Virus record (IMG/VR): IMGVR_UViG_3300037882_004080
Location: 1 to 37,182 of that record
Source: a virus
Length of the DNA stretch: 37,182 bases
Direction: 5' to 3' (one strand)
Positions 23,397 through 31,071 of this stretch are shown here, in pieces. The notes under the pieces are model-generated. The model was not told the DNA's origin. It made no database searches and worked only from the letters and a program-made list of their open reading frames with translations. The position numbers and the translations under genes were made by a program. Each line of letters begins with the position of its first letter. Position 1 is the first letter of the stretch.

Positions 23397-23636
23397 ATGT
23401 CAAATACAACATTCATATATAAACAAGTCGAAGTGGAAATCTTAAAAGAATTTTGCTTTGAAGGTCGTTGCTTTTTTATCGTAGATGCCGACCAATTTGA
23501 ATCGTATCTATTACTTACTGATACTGGTATCAAAGTAGCTGAAATTCGCCTAGTTGGTTCTGTCGAGATAGCGACAAAATCCGCGATTAAGTTTTTAAGT
23601 TGTATGTCAAATCTAAATATAAACTTAAATGTATGA
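23397..23636 (+). CDS. Hypothetical protein, 79 aa
   Basis: ATG 23397. Beta-rich, with YKQVEVEILKEFCFEGRCFFIV at the N-terminus. Its stop overlaps the primase start (ATGA at 23633-23636), so the two are probably translated together. Not recognised. Confidence 0.65.
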   Translation: MSNTTFIYKQVEVEILKEFCFEGRCFFIVDADQFESYLLLTDTGIKVAEIRLVGSVEIATKSAIKFLSCMSNLNINLNV

Positions 23637-26600
23637 TTGCTAATGCTGAAAAAATAAAAACCTCCGTACTGATGACAGAAGTGCTAGAACATTTTAATAT
23701 TAATGTTCAGTACGGCAAATGTGCGTGTCCAATACATCAAGGTAAAGACAAAAACTTTGTTGTAAAAAAGGAATTTGCAACTTGTTTTTCCCAATGTGGC
23801 GGTAAAACATGGGATGCAGTAGGTTTTGTGATGGACTATTGCAACATGGATTACCGCGAAGCTTTGGAGGAATTAGCAAAGATTGGCAAGGTATCTATTG
23901 AGTACCAAACAGGTAATTATGACCATTTTGTAAAGGTAACTAAGGAGGAGAAGGAGCATAAGCAAGTGCTTTGGGAATTGAATAAAAGTGTCGCAAATGC
24001 TTATTTTGCCAACTTTTTGAGTATTTCAAAAGCGCAAGGCTTTGATGAAAAAGATGGTTTTTGCATTGATAAGCGGGCGTACAAATTTGACACAATTAAG
24101 GCTTTTGGCGTAAGCTATACGCTTGGCTCTTTTCTGATAAAAGAGTTTGTTTCGAGAAGGTGGGAATATAAACACCTCGAAGAATTAGGCTTAATCCATA
24201 AGCGAGATGGTTCGCCGTATGATTATTTTTACAACCGTTTTCTTTTTCCAGTTCAAGATGATAAAGGTAATATTGTCGGTTTTGGGGCAAGAAAAAGTAA
24301 TAGCGACAAGAGCGAAAGCCCGAAGTATCTAAACTCAAAAGACTCTCTCGTTTATAAAAAATCAGAGATTTTATACGGATTGCATCAGAATAAACTTACT
24401 ATTAAAAAGGCTGATAATGCCTTATTAGTTGAAGGATATACTGATGTAATGACGATGTTTGATTTTGATATTAAACAAGCCGTTGCAAGTTGTGGTACAG
24501 CATTTACACTTGATCATGCAAAGTTACTGAAGCGTTATACAGATAATGTAACAATGCTTTTTGATGGCGATGCGGCAGGGATTAAAGCTGCAAAAAAAGC
24601 GATTGAACCGCTTTTGATGGCAGGACATAAGGTAAAGGTGTGTCTTTTACCTATTGATTTAGATGCTACAAATGCAGAAATCGAAAAAGCTAAAAAAGCA
24701 GATGCTTTTAGCAAAGAAGCGGAGGAGAGTGGTACTTATAATAAGTTCCATGACCCTGATTCTTTTTTGCGAAAGCATGGAAAAAAGGCTTTTGATTTAC
24801 ACGTTGAGGAACTCTCGCAAGATGCAATAATTTGGCGTATTGGTTTAGAGTTTGACGAAAAAAAGACTTCTGCATCGGAACAAGTAAAGGCTTTTGATAT
24901 TGCTACTAAACTGCTTGGAATGATTGACGAGGATTATCACGAGTTCTATTACAAGGAGTTATCGCAAAAAGATATGCTCGGAACTGGTGCAGGGAAGCGA
25001 ATCATGAAAGGCTTGCGAAAAGTTGAGCAAATTAGGCAGGAGAAAGCCAAGCAAAAAGATTGGACTCCAGAGCAACTCAAAGATATACAGCTTTACGGTT
25101 TAGTGATTGAAGATAAGAAATACAAGGTAGCGTATGGCGCAAATGACTGTTATGAAATTTGCAATTTTTACATGAATCCAATTATGCTCGTCAAAAGTGC
25201 TGATGTTGCTTGGCGGATATTGGAAGTTATCAATGAGTTTAATATTAAGCATACGATTAAGATTAACACTGATGATATGGTGGAGTTAGGTAATTTTAAA
25301 AAGATTTTAGCGCGCCTTGGTAACTATGTTTACACTGGTAAGCCTGAAAATTTTGTAAAAATCCAACGAAAAATTTACAACGAAACGCCTGAGTGTTATA
25401 ATGTTAGAAAATTAGGTTGGCAAAAAACTGGTTTTTATGCGTGGGGCAACGGAATTACAACAATTAAAGGAGAATTTAAGCCCGTTGATGAATATGGTGT
25501 GGTCGCTCATGGCGAGAATAAGTTTTTCTTACCCGCTTTTTCAAAAATAAACACCCAAGATATGTTTGACGAAGAAACGATGTATGATGAGGAGAAACAG
25601 TTTGTGTTTACTCCTGGTCTAATTGCAGATAACCAAGGTAAAGAAATCACTTGGTGTGATTATACTAAGAAATTTGTAGAAGTACACGGTAATAATGGAA
25701 TTATTGGCTTATGTTTTTACTTAGCGGCTTTGCATCGGAGTGTAGTCTATAAAAGGTTAGATTTTTTCCCTATCTTAAATTTATTTGGACCCAAGGGCGC
25801 AGGTAAATCATTCATGGCAAAATCTATAATGTACTTTTTTGGCGATGCTCAACAAGGCTTTAACCTAATGCAAGGAACGCAAGTAGCTTTTTATAGAAAA
25901 TTATCGAAAATAAATGATGGCTGCGTTTGGTTTGATGAATATCAGAATAATGTCGAAATTAAAAGGGTGGAAGCATTAAAGGATAGCTATGATGGAGGAG
26001 GGCATCAGAAAGGCTCTAAGGAAAACGAAGATATGGTCAAGAAAGTAGCTGTAAAATCAGCTATCGTTATGTCTGGGCAAGAACAGCCAACGCAGGATAT
26101 TGCACTATTTACAAGATGTATTTCTTTGAACTTTCCGAAAGAAGATGAAAACGATGCGCGTGATGCACGAGGTCGTGACCTCCGAAAGATTGAAAAACGC
26201 TTACAATTGACACAATTTACAGCGAGAATGTTACAGCATAGAGATTTGATTGATAGCGAGTTCTCAGATACCTTTGAGAAACTCCGACAAGAACTTACTC
26301 CGCGTTTGAAAGATTTGAATCTTGAAACATTGATAGATAGAACAATTAATAATTACTTAGTGCCTTTGACGGTATTTAAGATTATTTCGCAAAAAGAAGA
26401 ATTTGGCTTTACTTACGAGGAATTATTGGCAATTTGCATTGAAAATATCGCTACTCAAACTCGGGCGATGGGTCAAGAAGATGAAGTTTCAACATGGTGG
26501 AAGTTAATCTCGTTTTTTGCTTCGACAGGTTTAATTAATCACGGCGAAGATTTAATCGTTCAAAAAGTGGATAAGCTAACCTTAATGAAGCACGACAAAA

Positions 26601-26977
26601 CAACTGAAACAAAGATATTTGAAGGCAATAAAACGGTATTATTCTTACGATTTGATAAGAGCTTCGCGCTCTACCGCGAACATCATAGTCGGCAATATAA
26701 GAAGAACGGAATGCCTGAGAGCTCAATTAAGTATTACCTGGACCAACATCATGCAAAAATTGGTATTGTGAAAGGCAAGAAGTTCTCCAATGGCACATTT
26801 CTTTGTTGGGCGTTTGACTTAGATAAGCTGAATATTGAGTTACCACTAACGATAGAAGTAAAAGGAGTAGATGGCGAATTGAAAATCTCGATTGAAGAAG
26901 AAAATAAACCGCCGTTGCAATCCGCAGGTTGGGATAAGGTAGATTCACTGATAACAGATACTGATTTACCATTTTAG
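23633..26977 (+). CDS. Fused DNA primase-helicase (CHC2 zinc finger, TOPRIM, P-loop ATPase)
   Basis: 1,114 aa; start ATG 23633 overlaps the previous stop, whereas a frame from 23600 lies within that gene. Synthesises RNA primers and probably unwinds DNA at the phage fork. Zinc-binding domain: C32-PI-H35 and C51-FSQ-C55. TOPRIM primase core: LLVEGYTD with E267 and LFDGDAAG with D311/D313. C-terminal ATPase: Walker A GPKGAGKS (719-726) and Walker B VWFDEY (D768, E769). A final winged-helix-like region follows (residues about 1000-1090). One protein combines the roles that lambdoid phages split. It is the last gene before the candidate origin repeats. Confidence 0.93.
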   Translation: MIANAEKIKTSVLMTEVLEHFNINVQYGKCACPIHQGKDKNFVVKKEFATCFSQCGGKTWDAVGFVMDYCNMDYREALEELAKIGKVSIEYQTGNYDHFVKVTKEEKEHKQVLWELNKSVANAYFANFLSISKAQGFDEKDGFCIDKRAYKFDTIKAFGVSYTLGSFLIKEFVSRRWEYKHLEELGLIHKRDGSPYDYFYNRFLFPVQDDKGNIVGFGARKSNSDKSESPKYLNSKDSLVYKKSEILYGLHQNKLTIKKADNALLVEGYTDVMTMFDFDIKQAVASCGTAFTLDHAKLLKRYTDNVTMLFDGDAAGIKAAKKAIEPLLMAGHKVKVCLLPIDLDATNAEIEKAKKADAFSKEAEESGTYNKFHDPDSFLRKHGKKAFDLHVEELSQDAIIWRIGLEFDEKKTSASEQVKAFDIATKLLGMIDEDYHEFYYKELSQKDMLGTGAGKRIMKGLRKVEQIRQEKAKQKDWTPEQLKDIQLYGLVIEDKKYKVAYGANDCYEICNFYMNPIMLVKSADVAWRILEVINEFNIKHTIKINTDDMVELGNFKKILARLGNYVYTGKPENFVKIQRKIYNETPECYNVRKLGWQKTGFYAWGNGITTIKGEFKPVDEYGVVAHGENKFFLPAFSKINTQDMFDEETMYDEEKQFVFTPGLIADNQGKEITWCDYTKKFVEVHGNNGIIGLCFYLAALHRSVVYKRLDFFPILNLFGPKGAGKSFMAKSIMYFFGDAQQGFNLMQGTQVAFYRKLSKINDGCVWFDEYQNNVEIKRVEALKDSYDGGGHQKGSKENEDMVKKVAVKSAIVMSGQEQPTQDIALFTRCISLNFPKEDENDARDARGRDLRKIEKRLQLTQFTARMLQHRDLIDSEFSDTFEKLRQELTPRLKDLNLETLIDRTINNYLVPLTVFKIISQKEEFGFTYEELLAICIENIATQTRAMGQEDEVSTWWKLISFFASTGLINHGEDLIVQKVDKLTLMKHDKTTETKIFEGNKTVLFLRFDKSFALYREHHSRQYKKNGMPESSIKYYLDQHHAKIGIVKGKKFSNGTFLCWAFDLDKLNIELPLTIEVKGVDGELKISIEEENKPPLQSAGWDKVDSLITDTDLPF

Positions 26978-27016
26978 TTTTTTAGGAGTAGGGAAAAGAG
27001 CCTTACTCCTAAAAAA
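26978..27016. other. Long hairpin after the primase gene
   Basis: TTTTTTAGGAGTA pairs with TACTCCTAAAAAA (stem from about 26978 to 27016) with inner GG/CC pairs. There is no T-run after the stem on the + strand, so it is not a textbook terminator for the primase. It may still stop or pause transcription from either side. Confidence 0.6.
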
Positions 27017-27050
27017 AATTTTACTTTGAAATTCCATATAGGCAAAAATC

Positions 27051-27371
27051 GGTACAATCGGTACAACTTGGTACAATCTCTAATAATATAATTATATAAT
27101 ATTATTGATTATCAATAAGTTAGCTATAAAAACACGGTTGTACCAAGTTGTAAAATAGTTGTACTTTGGTTGTATTCCGTACAACTTGGTACAACCGAGT
27201 ACAAGTCTAAGGACAAAAAAGACCTTCGGTTGTACGATTGGACAACCGTACAACCGCATACAACCGCTTTTACAACCGCTACACAACCGTAAAATAATAC
27301 ATATATTATTGATTATCAACAATATATATAATTAAATATTTTAAGGTTGTACTGGTTGTACCGATTGTACC
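27051..27371. repeat. Iteron-like repeat array, candidate replication origin
   Basis: At least 15 copies of the 7-mer GGTACAA or close variants, on both strands. Exact: 27051, 27060, 27070, 27188, and as TTGTACC at 27138, 27356 and 27365. Near matches: 27159, 27170, 27178, 27198, 27230, 27347. A run of five ACAACCG at 27242, 27250, 27260, 27272 and 27283. Two AT-rich segments (about 27077-27130 and 27295-27345) each carry the same 17-mer ATATTATTGATTATCAA (27099 and 27303). An IHF-like match TATCAATAAGTTA is at 27110-27122. No gene is credible from 26978 to 27428. Iterons plus AT-rich unwinding regions next to a primase-helicase fit a replication origin. Confidence 0.65.
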
Positions 27372-27428
27372 GATTTTTGTGTGGTTGTGGAAAAAAAATA
27401 TTTTTTTATTTAAATTTTTTTAAAAAAA

Positions 27429-27728
27429 ATGACACAAGAAAATTTCAATTACGCCGAAATAATGCCAAAATGGCTCGGCGAACCGATGTACCCGTTTGGA
27501 CTACCTATAGGTTCTGATAATTATTCTTACGATGGGAATAGTATTTTGAAAATCTACTGCGCTCCACGCGGGGTAGAAGATAGAAAGGTAGCCGCCGCAT
27601 GGGTGGATTATTATGTGCAAGCTCCAATTTGGGCAATGGACAAGGAAACTTTACAAAAAATCCTCGCTGCGGCAAGCGTTACCGAAAAGATACAATTATG
27701 CTTAGAGATTGGGCTTGACCCATTTTAA
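27429..27728 (+). CDS. Hypothetical protein, 99 aa
   Basis: First gene after the repeat array, ATG preceded by a long A-run. Trp/Tyr-rich (MPKWLGEPMYPFGLP, WVDYYVQAPIWAM), with a C-terminal helix. Not recognised. No canonical promoter is seen in the array, so transcription probably reads through from the primase. Confidence 0.65.
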   Translation: MTQENFNYAEIMPKWLGEPMYPFGLPIGSDNYSYDGNSILKIYCAPRGVEDRKVAAAWVDYYVQAPIWAMDKETLQKILAAASVTEKIQLCLEIGLDPF

Positions 27729-27805
27729 TTCACTTAAAAGTTAATACAAAGGCAAAAAATAGCAATATTACTATTCGTAGTATAAATATAGCTAACTTCT
27801 TAAAA

Positions 27806-28078
27806 ATGGAATTGAGTGAAGCACAAGAGAGATTAGAGGGTACTCCATGCCCCAACGAGGCTCTATTATTAAGAACGAGGCTGAATACGATTCGCTATGA
27901 ATTAATCCCTTTTCTCATAGAAAAAGAACCCTTAGTTAATCCTCTAAATGTAAAATATATGCTAGAAGAGCTACATCGCGATATACAGCGTGATGCGTTA
28001 CATTATGATAAAAACGAGCTAATCCGCGCAATTGAATACATTAAAGAACTAAATGAAATGATAAAAAACAATAATTAA
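27806..28078 (+). CDS. Small helical protein, 90 aa, sharing a motif with the 252-aa protein
   Basis: ATG 27806. Residues 9-25, LEGTPCPNEALLLRTRL, match LEQTPYPNTALIAKARL of the coiled-coil protein encoded at 9893. The conserved pattern is L-E-x-T-P-x-P-N-x-A-L followed by a basic helix. The remainder is helical and acidic/basic mixed. No family is recognised. The shared block may be a small helical interaction module used twice by this phage. Confidence 0.65.
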   Translation: MELSEAQERLEGTPCPNEALLLRTRLNTIRYELIPFLIEKEPLVNPLNVKYMLEELHRDIQRDALHYDKNELIRAIEYIKELNEMIKNNN

Positions 28079-28098
28079 TTCATCTAAAATAAAACAAT

Positions 28099-28623
28099 AT
28101 GTATTTTAAAGTAAAAAACACAACAAAATTATTTGGACAGCTAAAAGTTATCCAAACACGAATTATCAAAGCCAACGCTGCCGCCTCGGCACTTGCTAAG
28201 GAGCTAGGCAACGAAGATTATTATCGAAAAGGCTATCCGTATATCGGTGGAGGAATCTCCGCATTTGAAAGTAAAACTCGACCTAGTGGCTGGGCAAGCA
28301 TGGCTGCTAAATTTGGACAACCTAACCTCTATATGCCAAAAAAGCACTCTAAGGGCAAGGCACTGTGGGATAAAATAGAAGCTCTACCGCTTGTAAAAAA
28401 TGAAGAAGTCTATGAAATAATAGGCTATCCAAACGGCTTAATGGTCACGCCTGGCATTCGTTTTGGCAACGAAGTATTCTTAATCCAAATAGACGATACA
28501 ATTGCCTATACACCCGTAAAAGGTATGACAGAAATCCTGTCTTCGGAATTTAAAAAATTATCTGATTTAATTGATGTAGAATATGTTGAAGACTATAAAG
28601 AAGAAAGTACAGAAACTAATTAA
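28099..28623 (+). CDS. Hypothetical protein, 174 aa
   Basis: ATG 28099 after an A-rich leader, 20 bp past the previous gene. Contains IIKANAAASALAKELG (helix, about residues 22-37), YPYIGGGISAFESK, and a beta-rich C-terminal half ending with an acidic tail (EDYKEESTETN). No motif recognised. The next gene begins 41 bp before its stop. Confidence 0.65.
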   Translation: MYFKVKNTTKLFGQLKVIQTRIIKANAAASALAKELGNEDYYRKGYPYIGGGISAFESKTRPSGWASMAAKFGQPNLYMPKKHSKGKALWDKIEALPLVKNEEVYEIIGYPNGLMVTPGIRFGNEVFLIQIDDTIAYTPVKGMTEILSSEFKKLSDLIDVEYVEDYKEESTETN

Positions 28624-28975
28624 TTACTATAATCGCGAAAAACGATTTGTAGAGTTACTCGCTGCCGAAGGCTGGCGCAAAACGAGCGAACTCCAATTTG
28701 AGTTCGCTGGTAATTATCGCTTTGAAAAAGGCGATTATATCCTTCATCATCAAGTAGGGCAAAAAACAGAATTGTTCTATCAGTATAAAAAAATTGAAGA
28801 ATATAAGCAATATCTCACGCAGCGCGACATCGGCAGAATATTCTATCTAACTAACACGCAAACAATAAAATCGCAACAGAGCTTGCTAGTTGAAATACTA
28901 GATATACTAGATAATGACAGAGAGATACAGCCACATAGCGAGTTACATAAACGATTAAAAGCTATAAATAAATAG
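28583..28975 (+). CDS. Hypothetical protein, 130 aa
   Basis: The start ATG 28583 lies within the previous gene (41-bp overlap); no later ATG fits, and the N-terminus is Lys-rich (MLKTIKKKVQKL). If the overlapping part is not translated, the protein starts near INYYNREKRFVELLAAEGW. It contains paired beta strands (ELQFEFAGNYRFEKGDYILHH) and a C-terminal helix with DILDNDREIQPHS. Function unknown. Confidence 0.55.
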   Translation: MLKTIKKKVQKLINYYNREKRFVELLAAEGWRKTSELQFEFAGNYRFEKGDYILHHQVGQKTELFYQYKKIEEYKQYLTQRDIGRIFYLTNTQTIKSQQSLLVEILDILDNDREIQPHSELHKRLKAINK

Positions 28976-29112
28976 TTTATTTTAATTGTGTCGAACGTTA
29001 CTGCCAACGCAGGCGGCACGTCCAAAACAATCAATTAACCGCAGAACTTTAAGCCGCTTGACGGTGGCAGAGTGTTCTACGAATTTTCTAATCACTTAAT
29101 TTAAAGTTTATT

Positions 29113-29613
29113 ATGCCTAATTATATCAAAAATTTATTAGTTATTCGTTCAGAAAAAGTGAATGAATTTTTAGACAAAATAAAATCAACAAAACATAATG
29201 ACGTTCCTGTTGATTTTGAAAAAATTATTGAACCTCCTTTAAATATGTTTCGTGGCAATCTTTCATCTGCCGATGAAGCAAGATGTAAAGAGCAAAATAT
29301 TCCAACTTGGCTTGACTGGCAAAAGGCGAATTGGGGTACAAAATGGAATGCAATGGAAAGTAATATTTTATTCAAATCAGATAAAATAGTAGCAATTACA
29401 TTTGATACAGCATGGACTACGCCAAAACCAATTATTAACTGGATTTTTGATTATTTTACATCAAAATCAGATGAAGTTAGTTTTTTTACAGCTTGTGAAG
29501 GAGGATATTTTGCTGAAAGAAAATACAAAGGGGAATATGACAATTATGATTATATTTCAGTAGAAAGTAATCCCAAAGATTTTGTTCATTCTCTTTTAGC
29601 TTCTATTTCGTAG
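29113..29613 (+). CDS. Api92/YubB-like ferredoxin-fold protein
   Basis: 166 aa. N-terminus MPNYIKNLLVI, then NWGTKWNA (residues 73-80) and FDTAWTTPKPII (97-108) are the landmarks of the Api92/YubB ferredoxin-like domain family found on plasmids and phages; its function is not established. Codon use is more AT-rich than the neighbouring head genes. The gene is bracketed by short inverted repeats (GTCGAACG at 28990 and CGTTCGAC at 29664) and followed by a long hairpin, suggesting a self-contained accessory insert. Confidence 0.8.
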   Translation: MPNYIKNLLVIRSEKVNEFLDKIKSTKHNDVPVDFEKIIEPPLNMFRGNLSSADEARCKEQNIPTWLDWQKANWGTKWNAMESNILFKSDKIVAITFDTAWTTPKPIINWIFDYFTSKSDEVSFFTACEGGYFAERKYKGEYDNYDYISVESNPKDFVHSLLASIS

Positions 29614-29618
29614 AACAA

Positions 29619-29663
29619 ATACTTTTACGAAGTGCCGCTCTTGCGGCATTTTCGTAAAAGTAT
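29619..29663 (+). other. Long hairpin downstream of the Api92-like gene
   Basis: ATACTTTTACGAA pairs with TTCGTAAAAGTAT (13 bp), then TGCCGC with GCGGCA (6 bp) around TCTT. There is no T-run after it, so it is a strong RNA structure rather than a standard terminator. It lies 33 bp before promoter module copy 5. Confidence 0.75.
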
Positions 29664-29695
29664 CGTTCGACGCACAACCTGCCGCTTACAATACC

Positions 29696-29731
29696 TGTCC
29701 TTGTCCACCACCTTCTTCTGCTGCAACTTTG
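29696..29731 (+). promoter_or_regulatory. Phage-specific promoter-like module, copy 5
   Basis: TGTCCTTGTCCA at 29696-29707 and CTTTG at 29727-29731, then CA. It drives the head genes. The ATG begins at 29736, only 4 bp after the box, as at hicA. Confidence 0.75.
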
Positions 29732-29735
29732 CAGC

Positions 29736-31034
29736 ATGAAACGTTCCGAACTCATACAAAAGACTATTCAATTCAAGTCTGATATGCTCACTACTGCCCG
29801 CCGTAGTGCCGATGCGCCACAGGGCAATATTGATCGCGAAAAGGGTATTATTAGCAATATGTTAATTGTCCAAGTTGGCGAAGCAAAAGGGCATGAAGTC
29901 TTTTGTGACCAACAATTTATCCAAGATGTTGCAACTTACGGGCAATCCCAAACAAAAGGTATCAAATGCCGATTTGGGCATCCTGCAATGTGTGGAAATG
30001 ATGCACTTGGCACAATGCTAGGTCGTTTCCATAACTTTAAAGTAGTTGGCGATGCTTGTTATGCTGACCTACACCTCTCAGATGTAGCTAAAAAATCTCC
30101 ACAATATGCAGGTCAGAATCTCTATGATTATATCTTAGAAATGGCAGAAAAAGAGTCCGATATGTTTGGAAACTCTATTGTATTCGCCATAGCAGGATAT
30201 TTTCAAAAGGATAATAAGGGTAATTCTACGCAAGTAAATTGGGAGTCAGTAGATGCTGGCGAACCCTTATATGTCAAATTTGGTAGCTTACACGCTTGCG
30301 ATTGCGTGGATACACCTGCCGCTACTGAAGGAGCATTCGCTCCTTCATTCTCACAAGTTTTAAATTTCGATTCTTGGGCAGTACAAGCCGAAGAAGACCT
30401 TAATACTAACCCTCATCTTAAAGAATTTCTCATGTCAAATTCAACAGGAATCTTAGCTTTTTTAGCAAAGCAAAATATCTTTAGCAAAGGCAAAAAGCCA
30501 CTAGAAATAGAAGAAGATACAAACCAAAAGGCATTCTCTTTTGCAGCAAAAGCTACAGATAGCACAGGCGTAGAAGTAGCCGTAACTGCCCAAGAAAATG
30601 CGCCTAAAGTTGGTTCAAAACTTTTTACAGCCGATGCAGAAGGCAACAACACACCCGCGCCAGATGGCACGTATGCCATGCCGATTGATGGCGAAGCAAA
30701 GCAAGTAACCGTAGCAGATGGCAATATTACCGCGATTGATGCTGTCGTAGCTGACCCAGCTCCTGCTGCTGCTGCTCAACTCTCTGCCGACGAAGCTCGC
30801 TTAGAAACGATGTTTTCAGGGATTCTCACAAAGCAATTTTCAGCCTTCCAAAAAGGCATTGATGATAAATTCAGCGCATTAGATAAGCGTATGGAAATTA
30901 TCGAAATGAATCCTCAAGACCGTGCAGCTTTTGCCCGTGGACAACGCCAAGATAAGCCCGCAGGTGGTAATGCACCAATGAAAAGCTATGAAGCCTTCAA
31001 TGCAGATATTGCAGCGCAGGTCAAAAGTATGTAA
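29736..31034 (+). CDS. Prohead protease fused to scaffold
   Basis: 432 aa. The N-terminal half looks like a capsid maturation protease: likely catalytic His in CRFGHPAM (about residues 78-85) and Ser in FGNSIVFAI (about residues 147-155), with CADLHLSD-type strand between them. Middle part (about residues 285-335) carries PDGTYAMPIDGEAKQVTVADG, a small beta domain often seen in Bacteroidota head proteases. An Ala/Pro linker follows, then a C-terminal coiled coil (KQFSAFQKGIDDKFSALDKRM) typical of scaffolds. Directly upstream of the major capsid gene, as expected. If the first Met is not used, the next is at 29784. Confidence 0.82.
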   Translation: MKRSELIQKTIQFKSDMLTTARRSADAPQGNIDREKGIISNMLIVQVGEAKGHEVFCDQQFIQDVATYGQSQTKGIKCRFGHPAMCGNDALGTMLGRFHNFKVVGDACYADLHLSDVAKKSPQYAGQNLYDYILEMAEKESDMFGNSIVFAIAGYFQKDNKGNSTQVNWESVDAGEPLYVKFGSLHACDCVDTPAATEGAFAPSFSQVLNFDSWAVQAEEDLNTNPHLKEFLMSNSTGILAFLAKQNIFSKGKKPLEIEEDTNQKAFSFAAKATDSTGVEVAVTAQENAPKVGSKLFTADAEGNNTPAPDGTYAMPIDGEAKQVTVADGNITAIDAVVADPAPAAAAQLSADEARLETMFSGILTKQFSAFQKGIDDKFSALDKRMEIIEMNPQDRAAFARGQRQDKPAGGNAPMKSYEAFNADIAAQVKSM

Positions 31035-31071
31035 TCATAAATTTTCTTAACCCGTAAAAAAAATATAGCTA

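Noticed and set aside
27092-27322. 76-aa minus-strand frame in the repeat array
   Set aside because: It is a translation of the iterons and AT-rich repeats, with no promoter or conserved composition.
27051-27371. CRISPR array
   Set aside because: Repeats are 7-9 bp, on both strands and irregularly spaced, with no 20-40-bp repeat/spacer alternation and no cas genes nearby.
28990-29112. Integron attC site
   Set aside because: CTGCCA/TGGCAG and GCGGC/GCCGC pairings exist, but the GTTRRRY/RYYYAAC core sites are absent and no integron integrase is present.
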